The translations under genes were made by a program, and so were the position numbers. Shown piece after piece: positions 38,538 through 47,493 of a stretch of DNA of 64,000 bases. The DNA comes from Thiomonas delicata (GTDB lineage: Bacteria > Pseudomonadota > Gammaproteobacteria > Burkholderiales > Burkholderiaceae_C): the NCBI RefSeq assembly GCF_900088825.1, contig NZ_LT592171.1:1707635-1771634 (forward strand), in the 5' to 3' direction. The stretch's first letter is position 1. Each line of letters opens with the position of its first letter. Below the pieces are notes generated by a model. The model did not search any database, had not been told where the DNA came from, and saw only the letters and a list, made by a program, of their open reading frames with translations.

Positions 38538-39899
38538 CTAAGGCAGCATGTATCCAATATCCGACGCCGCCGTTGGATAGGCAAAGATGGCATGACGAAT
38601 GGCATCGGCAGGCAGGCCGCTGCGCATTCCAAAGCCGAACAGGTTGATCACCTCGTCCGCCTGCGGACCGATGATGTGCGCGCCCAGCAAGCGCCCGCTG
38701 CCTTCCTCCACCAGAACCTTATAGCCATAGCAGCGCTCGTTCACGCGCTGCGCGGTATACCAGCTCGGTACTTGCTCGTGCTTGACGCGAAACGCCAGCC
38801 CTTGCGCGCGCGCCTGCGCTTCGAGCAGGCCGACGCGCGCCAGAGGCGGCAGGGTGAACACCACGCTGGGAATCCCGGTGTAGTCCGCCGTGGCGCCCGC
38901 CTTGCCAAGCAAGGTGTCGAGCACCACATGTGCTTCCAGCGCGGCTACTGGGGTTAACGGCAAAGGCCCCCCAGCCGCATCGCCAGCGGCAAACACTGCC
39001 GGGTTGGAAACGCTGCGGAATTGCGCGTCCAGCATGAGCCGCCCTCGCGCGTGCGTGACCCCGGCGGCGTTCAGCCCCAGGTCATCAAGAGCTGGGGCGC
39101 GCCCACCGCTGTGGACTGCGGCGTCCGCCGTGAAACTGACAGAGCCCTGCGCCGTTTCGGCCTCCACCACCACATCATGTCCCTGCTTGCGTACCGCCTT
39201 GACGGTATGCCCGAGATGGATCTGTACGCCCAGCGCACGCGTGCGCTCGATCAGCATGTCGACCAGATCGGGGTCGAAGCCCGGCAACAGACGCGAATCA
39301 CGTTCGACGATGGTGACCTGCGCTCCAGCGCGGCTGGCTAGGTGAGCGAACTCGAACGCGATGTAGCCACCGCCCACCAGAATCAGCCGCCTGGGCAGTG
39401 CGGCCAGACTGAGAAAATCATCGCTGAGCAGCAGATTGTCGAAACCCTCAATCGGCAGGCGCACGGGCTCTGCTCCGCTGGCAATAACGATATGACGAGC
39501 GCTGAGAAAACGCCCTTCCACGTCGACGTTGTTGCGGCCGATAAAGCGCGCCCGGCCATGCAAGGCCTCAATGCCCAACTCGGCGAACGCCTTTTCGCGC
39601 TGCGCGGGCACCGGGTCAGTGAAACCGCGCTTGAAGTGCTGCAGCGCGGCCCAATTGACATGAACCTCACCGCCAATCACGTCAATGGCCGCCATGCGCT
39701 GTACACCGTCCATCGCCTCGGCAGCGGCGATCAGCATTTTTTTGGGGTCGCAACCGCGCAAGACGCAAGTCCCACCAAAAGGCCTGTGGTCCATCACCAC
39801 GACCGACCAGCCAGCCCTGCGGCAACCACGCGCAACGATGTTTGCCGCTGTGCCGGTGCCGATCACGATGAGATCATGGGTGTGTTGTGCTTGGTTCAT
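38538..39899 (-). CDS. FAD-dependent pyridine nucleotide-disulfide oxidoreductase
   Basis: A 453-residue flavoprotein of the glutathione reductase/mercuric reductase/lipoamide dehydrogenase family. It has an FAD fold (DLIVIGTGTAANIVARG), the redox-active disulfide GGTCVLRGCDPKK, an NAD(P) fold (RLILVGGGYIAFEFAHL) and the FAD motif AVFAAGDAAGG. The C-terminal His-Glu pair that serves as acid-base catalyst in the classical enzymes (HPTxxE) is replaced by AYPTAASD, so the acceptor is probably not a lipoamide- or glutathione-like disulfide handled in the usual way. AAGGA precedes the ATG at 39899. Inside the IS-bounded segment. Confidence 0.85.
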   Translation of the reverse strand: MNQAQHTHDLIVIGTGTAANIVARGCRRAGWSVVVMDHRPFGGTCVLRGCDPKKMLIAAAEAMDGVQRMAAIDVIGGEVHVNWAALQHFKRGFTDPVPAQREKAFAELGIEALHGRARFIGRNNVDVEGRFLSARHIVIASGAEPVRLPIEGFDNLLLSDDFLSLAALPRRLILVGGGYIAFEFAHLASRAGAQVTIVERDSRLLPGFDPDLVDMLIERTRALGVQIHLGHTVKAVRKQGHDVVVEAETAQGSVSFTADAAVHSGGRAPALDDLGLNAAGVTHARGRLMLDAQFRSVSNPAVFAAGDAAGGPLPLTPVAALEAHVVLDTLLGKAGATADYTGIPSVVFTLPPLARVGLLEAQARAQGLAFRVKHEQVPSWYTAQRVNERCYGYKVLVEEGSGRLLGAHIIGPQADEVINLFGFGMRSGLPADAIRHAIFAYPTAASDIGYMLP

Positions 39900-40106
39900 G
39901 GCGATTCCTTGTTGCACGGCAAAAACAGTTCAGAAACGGAATCGAATTCCGCCATGCGGTTTTGCAATGAAAGCTGGTGATGGCCTCGGCCAGGAATATG
40001 CCGTTGCTCTGTGTATGCCACCATACAGACGCTGAGGTGGTTTCCTGTGATGGTTCGTCCCCCGGCACCTCGCAATATCGCGGGCACGGGTTGATCAAAG
40101 GTCATC

Positions 40107-40346
40107 ATGAACAAGCCCCTCGAAACAACCGCCAATGGCGGTTCCGCAAAACCCACGACCGTGCAGCCTGAGAAGTCAATATCGACAAGCGCGGGTTCCG
40201 CCAAATTTACACCCATGGCACAGGCCAAGCCAGAAGAAAAAACTGCCCATCAAGCAACGACCAAAGGGGACGCCAAGGACCAGTCCTCACAACTTCATGC
40301 AAAGTCAGGCATGAACACGGCCGCCAACAAACCTAGGGCTCGGTGA
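40107..40346 (+). CDS. small low-complexity hydrophilic protein
   Basis: A 79-residue frame rich in Thr, Ala, Lys, Ser and Gln with no hydrophobic core, probably disordered. AAAGG lies about 6 nt before the ATG. It is divergent from the FAD oxidoreductase gene and ends 85 bp before IS copy 2. No family is recognised; the composition resembles stress-related disordered proteins but this is only an impression, and it may not be a real gene. Confidence 0.35.
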   Translation: MNKPLETTANGGSAKPTTVQPEKSISTSAGSAKFTPMAQAKPEEKTAHQATTKGDAKDQSSQLHAKSGMNTAANKPRAR

Positions 40347-40470
40347 GCGAGCTCCCCAACACACGGCGAGACAAGATGCGTGCGTGATCTCGTGTCTCCA
40401 ATCAATCATCTTTAGATTTTTGATTTCAAAATGAACCGCCCCGGGTTTCGTGGAGGCTAGTTGGTTTAAG

Positions 40471-41376
40471 TCATGCCGGAATGGCGTGTTGACTGGCTTG
40501 TTGGCGCCAGTAGTTTGCCTCAGCTTCTGCCGGAGGGATACCCCCAATCGGTTTGAGCAGTCGGGTGTGGTTGAACCAGTGCACCCATTGCAGGGTGGCC
40601 AGTTCGACGGCTTCCCTGGTTTTCCAGGGTCCGCGGCGGTGAATCAATTCGGCCTTATACAGCCCGTTGATGGTCTCGGCCAGGGCGTTGTCATAGGAGT
40701 CTCCTTTGCTGCCCACGGAGGGCTGGATGCCTGCCTGCGCCAAGCGTTCGGTGTACTTGACGCTGACGTATTGCACGCCTCTGTCCGAATGGTGGACCAA
40801 GGCATGGGCAGCGGGCCGACGCGCGTACAAAGCCTGCTCCAGCGCGTCCATCACGAAATCGGTCTGCATGGATGTGCTCACGCGCCAGCCCACGATGCGT
40901 CGGGCAAACACGTCGATGACGAACGCCACGTACAGCCAGCCCTGCCAGGTGCTCACATAGGTGAAGTCCGACACCCAGAGCTGGTTGGGTCGCTCGGCTT
41001 TGAACACCCGGTTGACGTGGTCCTGCGGACACGGCGTGCAAGTGTCGGGGACCGTGGTTCGCACCTTCTTGCTCCGCCGCGCACCCTGCAGCCCCAGGCG
41101 TTTCATCAGCCGCTCGACCGTGCAGCGCGCCACCCGGTTGCCCTCGCGGTTCATCTGCAACCAAACCTTGTCAGCTCCATACACCTGCCAGTTGGCGTGC
41201 CACACACGCTGGATGTCGGCAGCCAGCGCATCGTCGCGCTGAGCACGGGCGCTGCGCAACTCGGGGTTGCGATGACGCGCGGCATGGCGCCAGTAACACG
41301 ACGGGGCCATCTGCAGCACTTTGCAGATGGGCTCGACCCCGTGCATGGGGCGGTGCTGGTCGATGAATCGCTTCAA
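40471..41376 (-). CDS. IS3-family transposase OrfB (copy 2)
   Basis: A 301-residue DDE transposase subunit identical in translation to that of copy 1, with all three acidic residues present (contexts [28 protein letters not shown]). It overlaps orfA by 4 bp in the -1 frame. Both copies being intact and identical points to recent duplication. Confidence 0.93.
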   Translation of the reverse strand: MKRFIDQHRPMHGVEPICKVLQMAPSCYWRHAARHRNPELRSARAQRDDALAADIQRVWHANWQVYGADKVWLQMNREGNRVARCTVERLMKRLGLQGARRSKKVRTTVPDTCTPCPQDHVNRVFKAERPNQLWVSDFTYVSTWQGWLYVAFVIDVFARRIVGWRVSTSMQTDFVMDALEQALYARRPAAHALVHHSDRGVQYVSVKYTERLAQAGIQPSVGSKGDSYDNALAETINGLYKAELIHRRGPWKTREAVELATLQWVHWFNHTRLLKPIGGIPPAEAEANYWRQQASQHAIPA

Positions 41377-41696
41377 CTCTTCAAACGGCGGTCGAGCTCC
41401 GCCTGGGCGAAAAAAGCACTCGCCGCTTTGAGGATGTCATTGGCCCGGCGCAATTCCTTGTTCTCGCGCTCGAGTTGTTTGAGGCGTTCACGCTCGCTGC
41501 TCGTCAGGCCGTCGCGCTGGCCTGTATCGACTTCCTCGCGCTTGACCCACTCCAGCAGCGTCTGTGGCACGCAGCCAATCTTGGGGGCCATGGATTCGAC
41601 TGCGGCCCACAGCGAGGGGTACTCGCCTCGGTGCTCCTGCACCATGCGTACCGCGCGCTCGCGCACTTCGGGGGAAAACTTGTTCGTCTTGTTCAT
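41373..41696 (-). CDS. IS3-family transposase OrfA (copy 2)
   Basis: A 107-residue helix-turn-helix plus zipper protein identical to that of copy 1, with the same T-rich slippery site near its 3' end. It would supply the DNA-binding half of the OrfAB transposase. Confidence 0.92.
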   Translation of the reverse strand: MNKTNKFSPEVRERAVRMVQEHRGEYPSLWAAVESMAPKIGCVPQTLLEWVKREEVDTGQRDGLTSSERERLKQLERENKELRRANDILKAASAFFAQAELDRRLKS

Positions 41697-41829
41697 GGCT
41701 CCATCTTCTCAAAGGTTGGAGCCTCCTCAAAACCCGGGGCGGTTCAAAATGCTCGGCGCCGACACGGCTCATGTCCTGTAAGGACGCCCGCTAGGCGCCA
41801 CGGGGTATCCCGAACGCCACTCAGGGTGA

Positions 41830-41851
41830 GGGTGAAGCTTCGCCTTCACCC
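41830..41851 (+). other. 8-bp hairpin in the leader of the CDF transporter gene
   Basis: GGGTGAAG (41830-41837) and CTTCACCC (41844-41851) pair perfectly over a 6-nt CTTCGC loop, about 140 nt upstream of the CDF start, in a 243-bp gene-free leader (41747-41989). A metal riboswitch was considered, but conserved motifs of the NiCo, yybP-ykoY or M-box classes were not found. Confidence 0.35.
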
Positions 41852-41989
41852 ACGAGAGACTGATTGAGTGTTTCGCGTCCCCCGTCAAAGACACGGGCAA
41901 GACAATCTTGCTGATTCTGGACAACCTGGTGGGGGAGCCTCACTGAAAGCCTGTGAAAGCTTGACGGGCACAGAATAGGGTTACCGCCG

Positions 41990-42949
41990 ATGCCTGAATG
42001 GACTGGTTCCCGCGCCGTGGTGTATACGGCCCTTGCAGGGAACCTGCTGATTGTGATGAGCAAGTTCGCCGCAGCCGTGGTTTCCGGCAGTTCGGCGATG
42101 TGGAGCGAGGGCGTGCATTCGCTGGTCGACAGCGTCAACGAACTGCTCCTGCTGTACGGCATGCATCGCGCGAAGGCGCCCCCGGATCAGACCCACCCAT
42201 TCGGATACGGGCGCGAGCTGTATTTCTGGAGTTTCGTTGTCGCCTTGCTGGTGTTGGCGGTCGGTGCGGGCGTGTCTTTGTTCGAAGGGGTGATGCATCT
42301 GCGCACCGCGACACCGATCGAGCACTACTGGATCAGCTATGCCGTGTTGGGGATATCGGTCGTTTTCGAAGGCGTCTCGTGGTCGATTGCGCTACGCGAA
42401 TTCCGCGCTCGCAAGGGGCGCCTGGGCTATTTCGAGGCGTTCCGGCAGAGCAAGGATCCAAGCATGTTTAGCGTGCTGCTCGAAGACAGCGCCGCGCTCA
42501 TCGGCCTGCTGATTGCCTTCGCCGGTATTTTGGGTGCGCAAGTATTTGACGCACCGTGGCTGGACGGCGCCGCTTCGATCGGTATTGCTGCGGTTCTCGC
42601 CGTCTCGGCCATGCTGCTGGCGCGGGAAAGCAAGGGGCTGCTGATCGGCGAACTGGCACACCCAAGAGTTCACGAGTCCATTCTTGCGATCGCGCAAGGG
42701 GATGCAGGCGTACGCAAGGCCAACGGTGTGCTCACCATGCAGATGGGACCTAACCAGGTGGTCGCCGCATTGAGTGCGGAATTCGAGGATGCGCTGACCA
42801 TTCCCCAGGTCGAGGCCTGCATCAATCGCATCGAGAACGCCGTACGGGACGCGCACGCCGAAATCATCGCGCTGTTCGTCAAGCCGCAAACTGCCGAGGC
42901 TTGGCGAGAGCGGCGCAAGATCAGGGAGCGCGATATCGACAGGCTCTGA
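41990..42949 (+). CDS. cation diffusion facilitator (CDF) metal transporter
   Basis: A 319-residue inner-membrane metal/proton antiporter with about six transmembrane helices. The second-helix metal site is EGVHSLVDSVNELLL (His, Asp) and the cytosolic HPFGYGRELYFWSF loop is typical of the SLC30A9-like subgroup of CDF proteins. In helix five the site reads FSVLLEDSAALIG, with acidic residues instead of the His-x3-Asp of zinc-specific members, so the metal may not be zinc. A C-terminal domain (about 230-319) follows. It is convergent with the VIT family gene and begins the metal-transport cluster. Confidence 0.88.
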   Translation: MPEWTGSRAVVYTALAGNLLIVMSKFAAAVVSGSSAMWSEGVHSLVDSVNELLLLYGMHRAKAPPDQTHPFGYGRELYFWSFVVALLVLAVGAGVSLFEGVMHLRTATPIEHYWISYAVLGISVVFEGVSWSIALREFRARKGRLGYFEAFRQSKDPSMFSVLLEDSAALIGLLIAFAGILGAQVFDAPWLDGAASIGIAAVLAVSAMLLARESKGLLIGELAHPRVHESILAIAQGDAGVRKANGVLTMQMGPNQVVAALSAEFEDALTIPQVEACINRIENAVRDAHAEIIALFVKPQTAEAWRERRKIRERDIDRL

Positions 42950-43101
42950 ACGCTGTGAGGCACATGCGCCACAGCTGAAACGGGCTTGTCGGTCAGCCGG
43001 AAACCAGCGAGTGTCGCCGCTGCAAATTCCGATTGAGGGCCGGCTCTACGACAGGTCGATCGCGCAGGTTACGCCGTCTCGCCTGCCTCATTCAGCGCCG
43101 C

Positions 43102-43797
43102 TCACAGGAATGCCCCGACCATGGCCCCGACGCCCGCAGTCACGGCCATGGCCAGCGCGCCCCAGAAGGTCACGCGCATGGCGCCCCGCATCACCCCTGC
43201 GCCGCCTACGCGGGCCGCCAGTGCACCCAAGAGCGCGAGAGAGAGCAGTGAAGCCCCGGAGACGAGGACGATGAGGCTCGCCATCGGAGCCACGGCGGCC
43301 ACGCTGAGCGGCAGGGCGGCTCCCACGGTGAAGCTGCCGGCCGACGCGAACGCGGCCTGGATCGGACGGGCTCTGAGCGTTTCGGAGATACCGAGTTCGT
43401 CGCGGGCATGCGCGCCCAGGGCATCGTGGGCCATGAGTTGGTCGGCGACCTGCTTCGCGAGCGCGTGATCGAGGCCGCGGCCCACGTAGATCGCCGACAG
43501 TTCCTTGTGCTCGCCCTTATCGTCCGCTTGGAGTTCTGCCCGTTCCTGCTTGAGATCGGCCTGTTCGGTGTCAGCCTGCGAGTGCACGGAAACATATTCG
43601 CCCGCTGCCATCGACATGGCGCCCGCGACCAGGCCGGAGACCCCCGCGACCAAGACGTTGCCATGAGTCCCGTGAGCAGCGGCCACGCCGAGCATCAGAC
43701 TCGCCGTGGACACGATACCGTCGTTCGCGCCCAATACCGCTGCGCGCAGCCATCCGCTGTTTTCGGTACGGTGTTTTTCTCTGTGGCGTATGGCCAT
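43102..43797 (-). CDS. VIT1/CCC1 family Fe(2+)/Mn(2+) transporter
   Basis: A 231-residue membrane protein. The N-terminal LRAAVLGANDGIVSTASLMLGVAAA segment, the SMAAGEYVSVHSQADTEQADL loop (with the conserved Glu-rich metal-binding region after it) and the C-terminal helix pair mark the VIT1/CCC1 family, which exports or sequesters iron or manganese. GAGG lies about 8 nt upstream of the ATG. It is 186 bp downstream of the NRAMP-like gene in the same direction, so the two may be expressed together. Confidence 0.9.
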   Translation of the reverse strand: MAIRHREKHRTENSGWLRAAVLGANDGIVSTASLMLGVAAAHGTHGNVLVAGVSGLVAGAMSMAAGEYVSVHSQADTEQADLKQERAELQADDKGEHKELSAIYVGRGLDHALAKQVADQLMAHDALGAHARDELGISETLRARPIQAAFASAGSFTVGAALPLSVAAVAPMASLIVLVSGASLLSLALLGALAARVGGAGVMRGAMRVTFWGALAMAVTAGVGAMVGAFL

Positions 43798-43983
43798 GCT
43801 TGATGCCTCATTGATGTGGAAAGACGAAACGAGCTGACAAAGCCTGTTTTCTGTACGCGATCGCGCATCTCTCGTTCCCAGCGTTGCCAGCCCGATACCA
43901 CGCAGGCCACTTTGCTCTGATCCGAACTGACGAGCCGACGGCCATGTCTGGAATCGAATGAATGCGCTTGCAGCAGCGAGTCG

Positions 43984-45279
43984 CTACTTCCCCCATGTCG
44001 CGAACATGATGATGGCAGCCACAGCCATCGCCAACGTCGCGATCCAGCCCAGAATTTTCAGCCAAAGCGGAAGCACGAACTTGCCCATGATGCGCGGGTT
44101 CGTGCCGAGCAGCATGATCACGACCATGATTGGTACCGCTGCAACCCCGTTGATCACCGCACTCCAGTAGAGCGCCTTGATCGGGTCGATGGCGGCGAAG
44201 TTGAGGGCCATTCCGACCACGCTGGCGACGATCAAGACCGTGTAGAACACCTTGGCCTGATGCGGCTTGCATTCCAATCCGCTGGGACTTCCGAGTGCGT
44301 CAGCGACGCCATACGCCGCGGCCCCAGCCAATACGGGCACAGCGAGAAGTCCGGTGCCGATGATTCCTGCGGCGAACACCGCGGAAGCAAACGGACCGGC
44401 CAGCGGGCGCAGCGCGGCTGCTGCCTGGGCGGAAGAATTAATGTCGGTGATGCCGTGCGTGTGGAGGACCACGGCGGTCGTGACGATGATGAAAAACGCC
44501 ACAATTTGCGAGAAAACCATCCCCACGGCCGTATCGATACCGATGCGCTGTAGCGCGTCCGGACCTTGCCGTGGTTTGTTCTTGAGCGGCTTGCGCTCGT
44601 TGCTCGTGTCGCGTAGTTCCTCCACTTCCTGCGCGGCTTGCCAAAAGAAGAGATAGGGACTGATCGTGGTACCCAACACAGCCACAATGGCGACCGCATA
44701 TTTGGCATCGAACGCGATCTGCGGAAAGAAAACCCCCTTCGCCACGACGCCCCACGGGACCTGGATCGCGAAAACGGTTGCCACGTAGGCCAGGAGGCTG
44801 AGCGTCAGCACCTTGAGGATGGGCGAGTAGTACGAAAAAGGGACGAACACCTGCAGCGCCAGCGAAAGTAGCGCGAACCCGGCGGTATACAACAGCGCCG
44901 GACCCCCGATCAGCAGTTTGAGGGCACTCCCCATGGCGCCGATGTCAGCCGCGAGATTGATCACGTTCGCAATCAACAGCGCGAATACCAGGCTATACGC
45001 CAACCCGTGCGGATAGTGCTTGCGAAGATTGGCACCGATCCCTACCCCGGTCACGCGACCAATCCGCGCGCTGATCGTCTGGATCGCAATCATCAGGGGC
45101 AGCGCCAGCACGACCGTCCATAAGGTTGCATAGCCGTAGGCTGCGCCGACCTGGGAGTATGTCGCAATGCCACTGGGATCGTCGTCGGCGGCTCCAGTAA
45201 TCAGTCCAGCACTCAGTCGCCGCACGATTGGAGGATTCGTTTTGGCCAGCTTAGGAATGCCTTTCAATGGGGCTTTCAT
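43984..45279 (-). CDS. NRAMP family metal-ion transporter (variant metal site)
   Basis: A 431-residue polytopic transporter with about eleven helices of the LeuT fold. The first-helix motif reads GAADDDPSGIATYSQ where canonical manganese/iron NRAMPs have DPGN, and helix six reads GTTISPYLFFWQ, lacking the metal-binding MPH motif. These changes are shared by a large bacterial subgroup annotated as NRAMP but may mean another metal, for example magnesium. The ATG at 45279 leaves the first helix complete; an upstream ATG at 45324 is less likely. Confidence 0.85.
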   Translation of the reverse strand: MKAPLKGIPKLAKTNPPIVRRLSAGLITGAADDDPSGIATYSQVGAAYGYATLWTVVLALPLMIAIQTISARIGRVTGVGIGANLRKHYPHGLAYSLVFALLIANVINLAADIGAMGSALKLLIGGPALLYTAGFALLSLALQVFVPFSYYSPILKVLTLSLLAYVATVFAIQVPWGVVAKGVFFPQIAFDAKYAVAIVAVLGTTISPYLFFWQAAQEVEELRDTSNERKPLKNKPRQGPDALQRIGIDTAVGMVFSQIVAFFIIVTTAVVLHTHGITDINSSAQAAAALRPLAGPFASAVFAAGIIGTGLLAVPVLAGAAAYGVADALGSPSGLECKPHQAKVFYTVLIVASVVGMALNFAAIDPIKALYWSAVINGVAAVPIMVVIMLLGTNPRIMGKFVLPLWLKILGWIATLAMAVAAIIMFATWGK

Positions 45280-45938
45280 TGTCCTGCGCGACTGTGCGTG
45301 CCCAGAGTGAATATCCAGCGACAACGCGCTGCCAGGCGGCTCTCACGTGACGGCGAACTCCACCAAGCGGATGTCGATCGTCACCTGCTTGAGCCCATAA
45401 TCTGCGCCGCAATTTCCAGCCGCCCGCGAACTCGACGGAGGCCGAACAGCCGGAGCTGCAGAGGCCGTTCGGGCGGGTACCCTTTACACCTGCCCTGGAG
45501 ATTTCACTTCACGAGACGCCAGGAGATTGTGGTCAATGAGCTCAACAGCTTCGATTGAATTCGCAAGGTGTTGGGACAAAGCCTCTCACTTGAAGAACTG
45601 CGCCGTACTCATTCGCAAGCCGGCTTGTCCCCCGGGTGATGGGCAGGAGCAAGCCAAAGCAGTCTCGGGCCATGTCCAGGCCCGCTGTACCGCCATTTCT
45701 CGCGGTTTTGCACGGTTCGTACGCATGAGCAAGCCAATCGCGCCGTCCCGATCATGACCCGCAAAGCGGGCATTCATACGGGTTGCAGGGATTCTGCAGG
45801 GAAGATGAAAAAAGAATACGGTAGAAAAATTGTTAGAACAGTGCGATACCGTACACAGCCTACTTCCGCGACCCAAACGTCAAATACGCCGCCTGAGACT
45901 GTTTAAGGGCCCAATCAATAATGAATCGGTGCATCAGC
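45280..45938. other. gene-free stretch between the NRAMP-like gene and the glucan/pentose operon
   Basis: No supported gene in about 660 bp. A 67-codon plus-strand frame (45536-45757) has AGGAG 10 nt upstream but no recognisable product. A short CCCGC-AAA-GCGGG hairpin occurs near 45760. Part of the stretch should hold the 3' end of the long operon transcript and the promoter of the NRAMP-like gene. Confidence 0.5.
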
Positions 45939-47474
45939 TCATCGGTTCACCCATGCGCGCAGCAACCGTGCGCCCCAATGTGGGGGCCGTGTGCGCAGAT
46001 AGGCCTCCCCCGCCATCTTGATCGCCTCGCCTTGCGTGGGGTGCGCATGAACCACCGTGGCCAGTGTGCCCAAGCCGATTCCAGCCACCATCGCCAGCGA
46101 AATGCCGTTGATCATTTCGCCGGCATGCCGGGCGACGATGGCGGCTCCAAGAATGGTGTCTGTCCCTTCTCGGACGTGGATTTTCACAAAGCCGTTTTCT
46201 TCACCATCGGTGATGGCGCGGTCGTCATCATGCATCGGGACCGTGAAGGTTTTCACTGGAATATTGCGTTCGCGCGCCTGCCGCACAGACATGCCAACTT
46301 GGGCGATTTCAGGGTCGGTATAGGTGCACCATGGAATCGTCAAGCTGCTCATGCGCTTGCGTCCAAAGAACAAGGCGTTTTGAACCGCGAGGCGTGCCGA
46401 TGCCTCGGCCATATTGCTGTATTTGTGCTCCAGGCAAACATCCCCAGCGGCGTAAATGCGTGGATTGCTGGTGCGCAGAAAGTCATCGACATGGACCCCT
46501 GTTTCCGGGTCGTAAGCCACGCCGGCCGCTTCCAGCCTGAGTGCCCGCACTGCCGGCATGTGACCGATTCCCGTCAGAATTTCATCGACATCGACGGTGG
46601 TGACCTGACCGTCATTGACCAGTTCAACGCGCTTGCAGCCTTGTTCCATGCGGGCGCTGACGGCGTCGCTATTCAGGTGGATCTCGACGCCATCGCGTGC
46701 CAGCGCGTCAGACATCATCTGCGCCGCGTCACGCTCTTCCTTCGGTAAAAACAAGGGGGCGTCGTGGGCGATGATGGTTCTCACACCCAAGCGACTGAAC
46801 GCCTGCGCCAATTCGCAGCCAAGGGGGCCGCCACCGATGACCAGCAGACTGCGCGGCGGCGCCGTCAGGTTGAACACCGATTCGTTGGTCAGGTAACCCA
46901 CCTCGGTCAGACCCTGGATTTCGGGCACGATGGACCGCGATCCCGTGGCGATCAGCGCCTTCTTGAAGCGCAGACGCACGCCGTCGACTTCGACCGCATC
47001 AGCGCCGACGAAGTGTGCAGCGCCGAAATACAGATCGATGCCTTCGGCGATCAGCCTGGCGGCCGAGTCCACGCGGCTGATGCGGGCGCGGATGCGTCGC
47101 AACCGCTCCATGGCCATCTGGAAATCAACCTCGACTGTCCGTGGCGGGACAGCGCCATAGTTTGGGGCGTCGCGCATGTCGGCATAGGCGCGCGCGGTGC
47201 GAATCATCGCCTTTGAAGGTGCGCAACCGTAACTCAGCGAGCCGCCGCCAAGCCGGTGGCGTTCGACCAACGCGACTTTCACGCCAAGCGCTGCTGCGGT
47301 GCGTGCGGCGGCCATGCCGCCCGGGCCGGCGCCGATGATGAGCAGGTGATAAACGCTGGGCGGCGTCGGGTTGACCCAGTCGGCTGGGCTGACGTTAGCC
47401 AGAAGCTCTTGCTCGTGAGGATCTGCAACCAGGTCTGTGCCCGCGCTCGCAGGGGGTGACGAGGTCACTTGCAT
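45939..47474 (-). CDS. pyridine nucleotide-disulfide oxidoreductase-like flavoprotein lacking the first active-site cysteine
   Basis: A 511-residue mercuric-reductase-like flavoprotein, last gene of the operon. The FAD fold (LLIIGAGPGGMAAARTAA), NAD(P) fold (LLVIGGGPLGCELAQAF), AGDV motif (IYAAGDVCLEHKYSN) and C-terminal HPTQGE are present. The active-site segment reads GGGSLSYGCAPSK: the first Cys of the usual GGxCxxxGCxPSK is Ser (TCG codon), so no redox disulfide can form. About 50 residues precede the FAD domain; no NmerA-type GMTC domain is there. It may reduce a non-disulfide acceptor or be non-catalytic. ATG at 47474 is 19 bp after the upstream stop. Confidence 0.85.
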   Translation of the reverse strand: MQVTSSPPASAGTDLVADPHEQELLANVSPADWVNPTPPSVYHLLIIGAGPGGMAAARTAAALGVKVALVERHRLGGGSLSYGCAPSKAMIRTARAYADMRDAPNYGAVPPRTVEVDFQMAMERLRRIRARISRVDSAARLIAEGIDLYFGAAHFVGADAVEVDGVRLRFKKALIATGSRSIVPEIQGLTEVGYLTNESVFNLTAPPRSLLVIGGGPLGCELAQAFSRLGVRTIIAHDAPLFLPKEERDAAQMMSDALARDGVEIHLNSDAVSARMEQGCKRVELVNDGQVTTVDVDEILTGIGHMPAVRALRLEAAGVAYDPETGVHVDDFLRTSNPRIYAAGDVCLEHKYSNMAEASARLAVQNALFFGRKRMSSLTIPWCTYTDPEIAQVGMSVRQARERNIPVKTFTVPMHDDDRAITDGEENGFVKIHVREGTDTILGAAIVARHAGEMINGISLAMVAGIGLGTLATVVHAHPTQGEAIKMAGEAYLRTRPPHWGARLLRAWVNR

Positions 47475-47493
47475 GGCTGCATCGGCACGGCGA

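Larger units (their letters stand above)
34276..41746. mobile_element. accessory segment bounded by two directly repeated IS3-family copies
   Basis: Two same-orientation 1,315-bp IS copies enclose about 4.8 kb (35591-40431) with an IS5-family transposase, BON protein, tiny lipoprotein, transposase remnant, FAD oxidoreductase and a low-complexity ORF. The arrangement is composite-transposon-like, and recombination between the copies could delete the cargo. The outer flanks (AAC and AAA) are not a target duplication, so movement as one unit is not proven. Confidence 0.5.
40432..41746 (-). mobile_element. IS3-family insertion sequence, copy 2
   Basis: A 1,315-bp element with the same ends and identical encoded proteins as copy 1. 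It is flanked by a direct 3-bp AAA on both sides, a plausible target-site duplication of the size usual for this family, so this copy is probably a simple recent insertion. Confidence 0.93.

Noticed and set aside
34276..41746. True composite transposon moving as a unit
   Set aside because: The outer flanks do not form a target-site duplication, and only copy 2 has its own 3-bp duplication.
41747..41989. Known metal riboswitch (NiCo, yybP-ykoY or M-box) before the CDF gene
   Set aside because: The conserved core motifs of these classes could not be found; only a simple hairpin is supported.
45536..45876. Short frames on both strands (plus 45536-45757, minus 45586-45876)
   Set aside because: They overlap each other, have no recognisable domain, and only one has a weak ribosome site.
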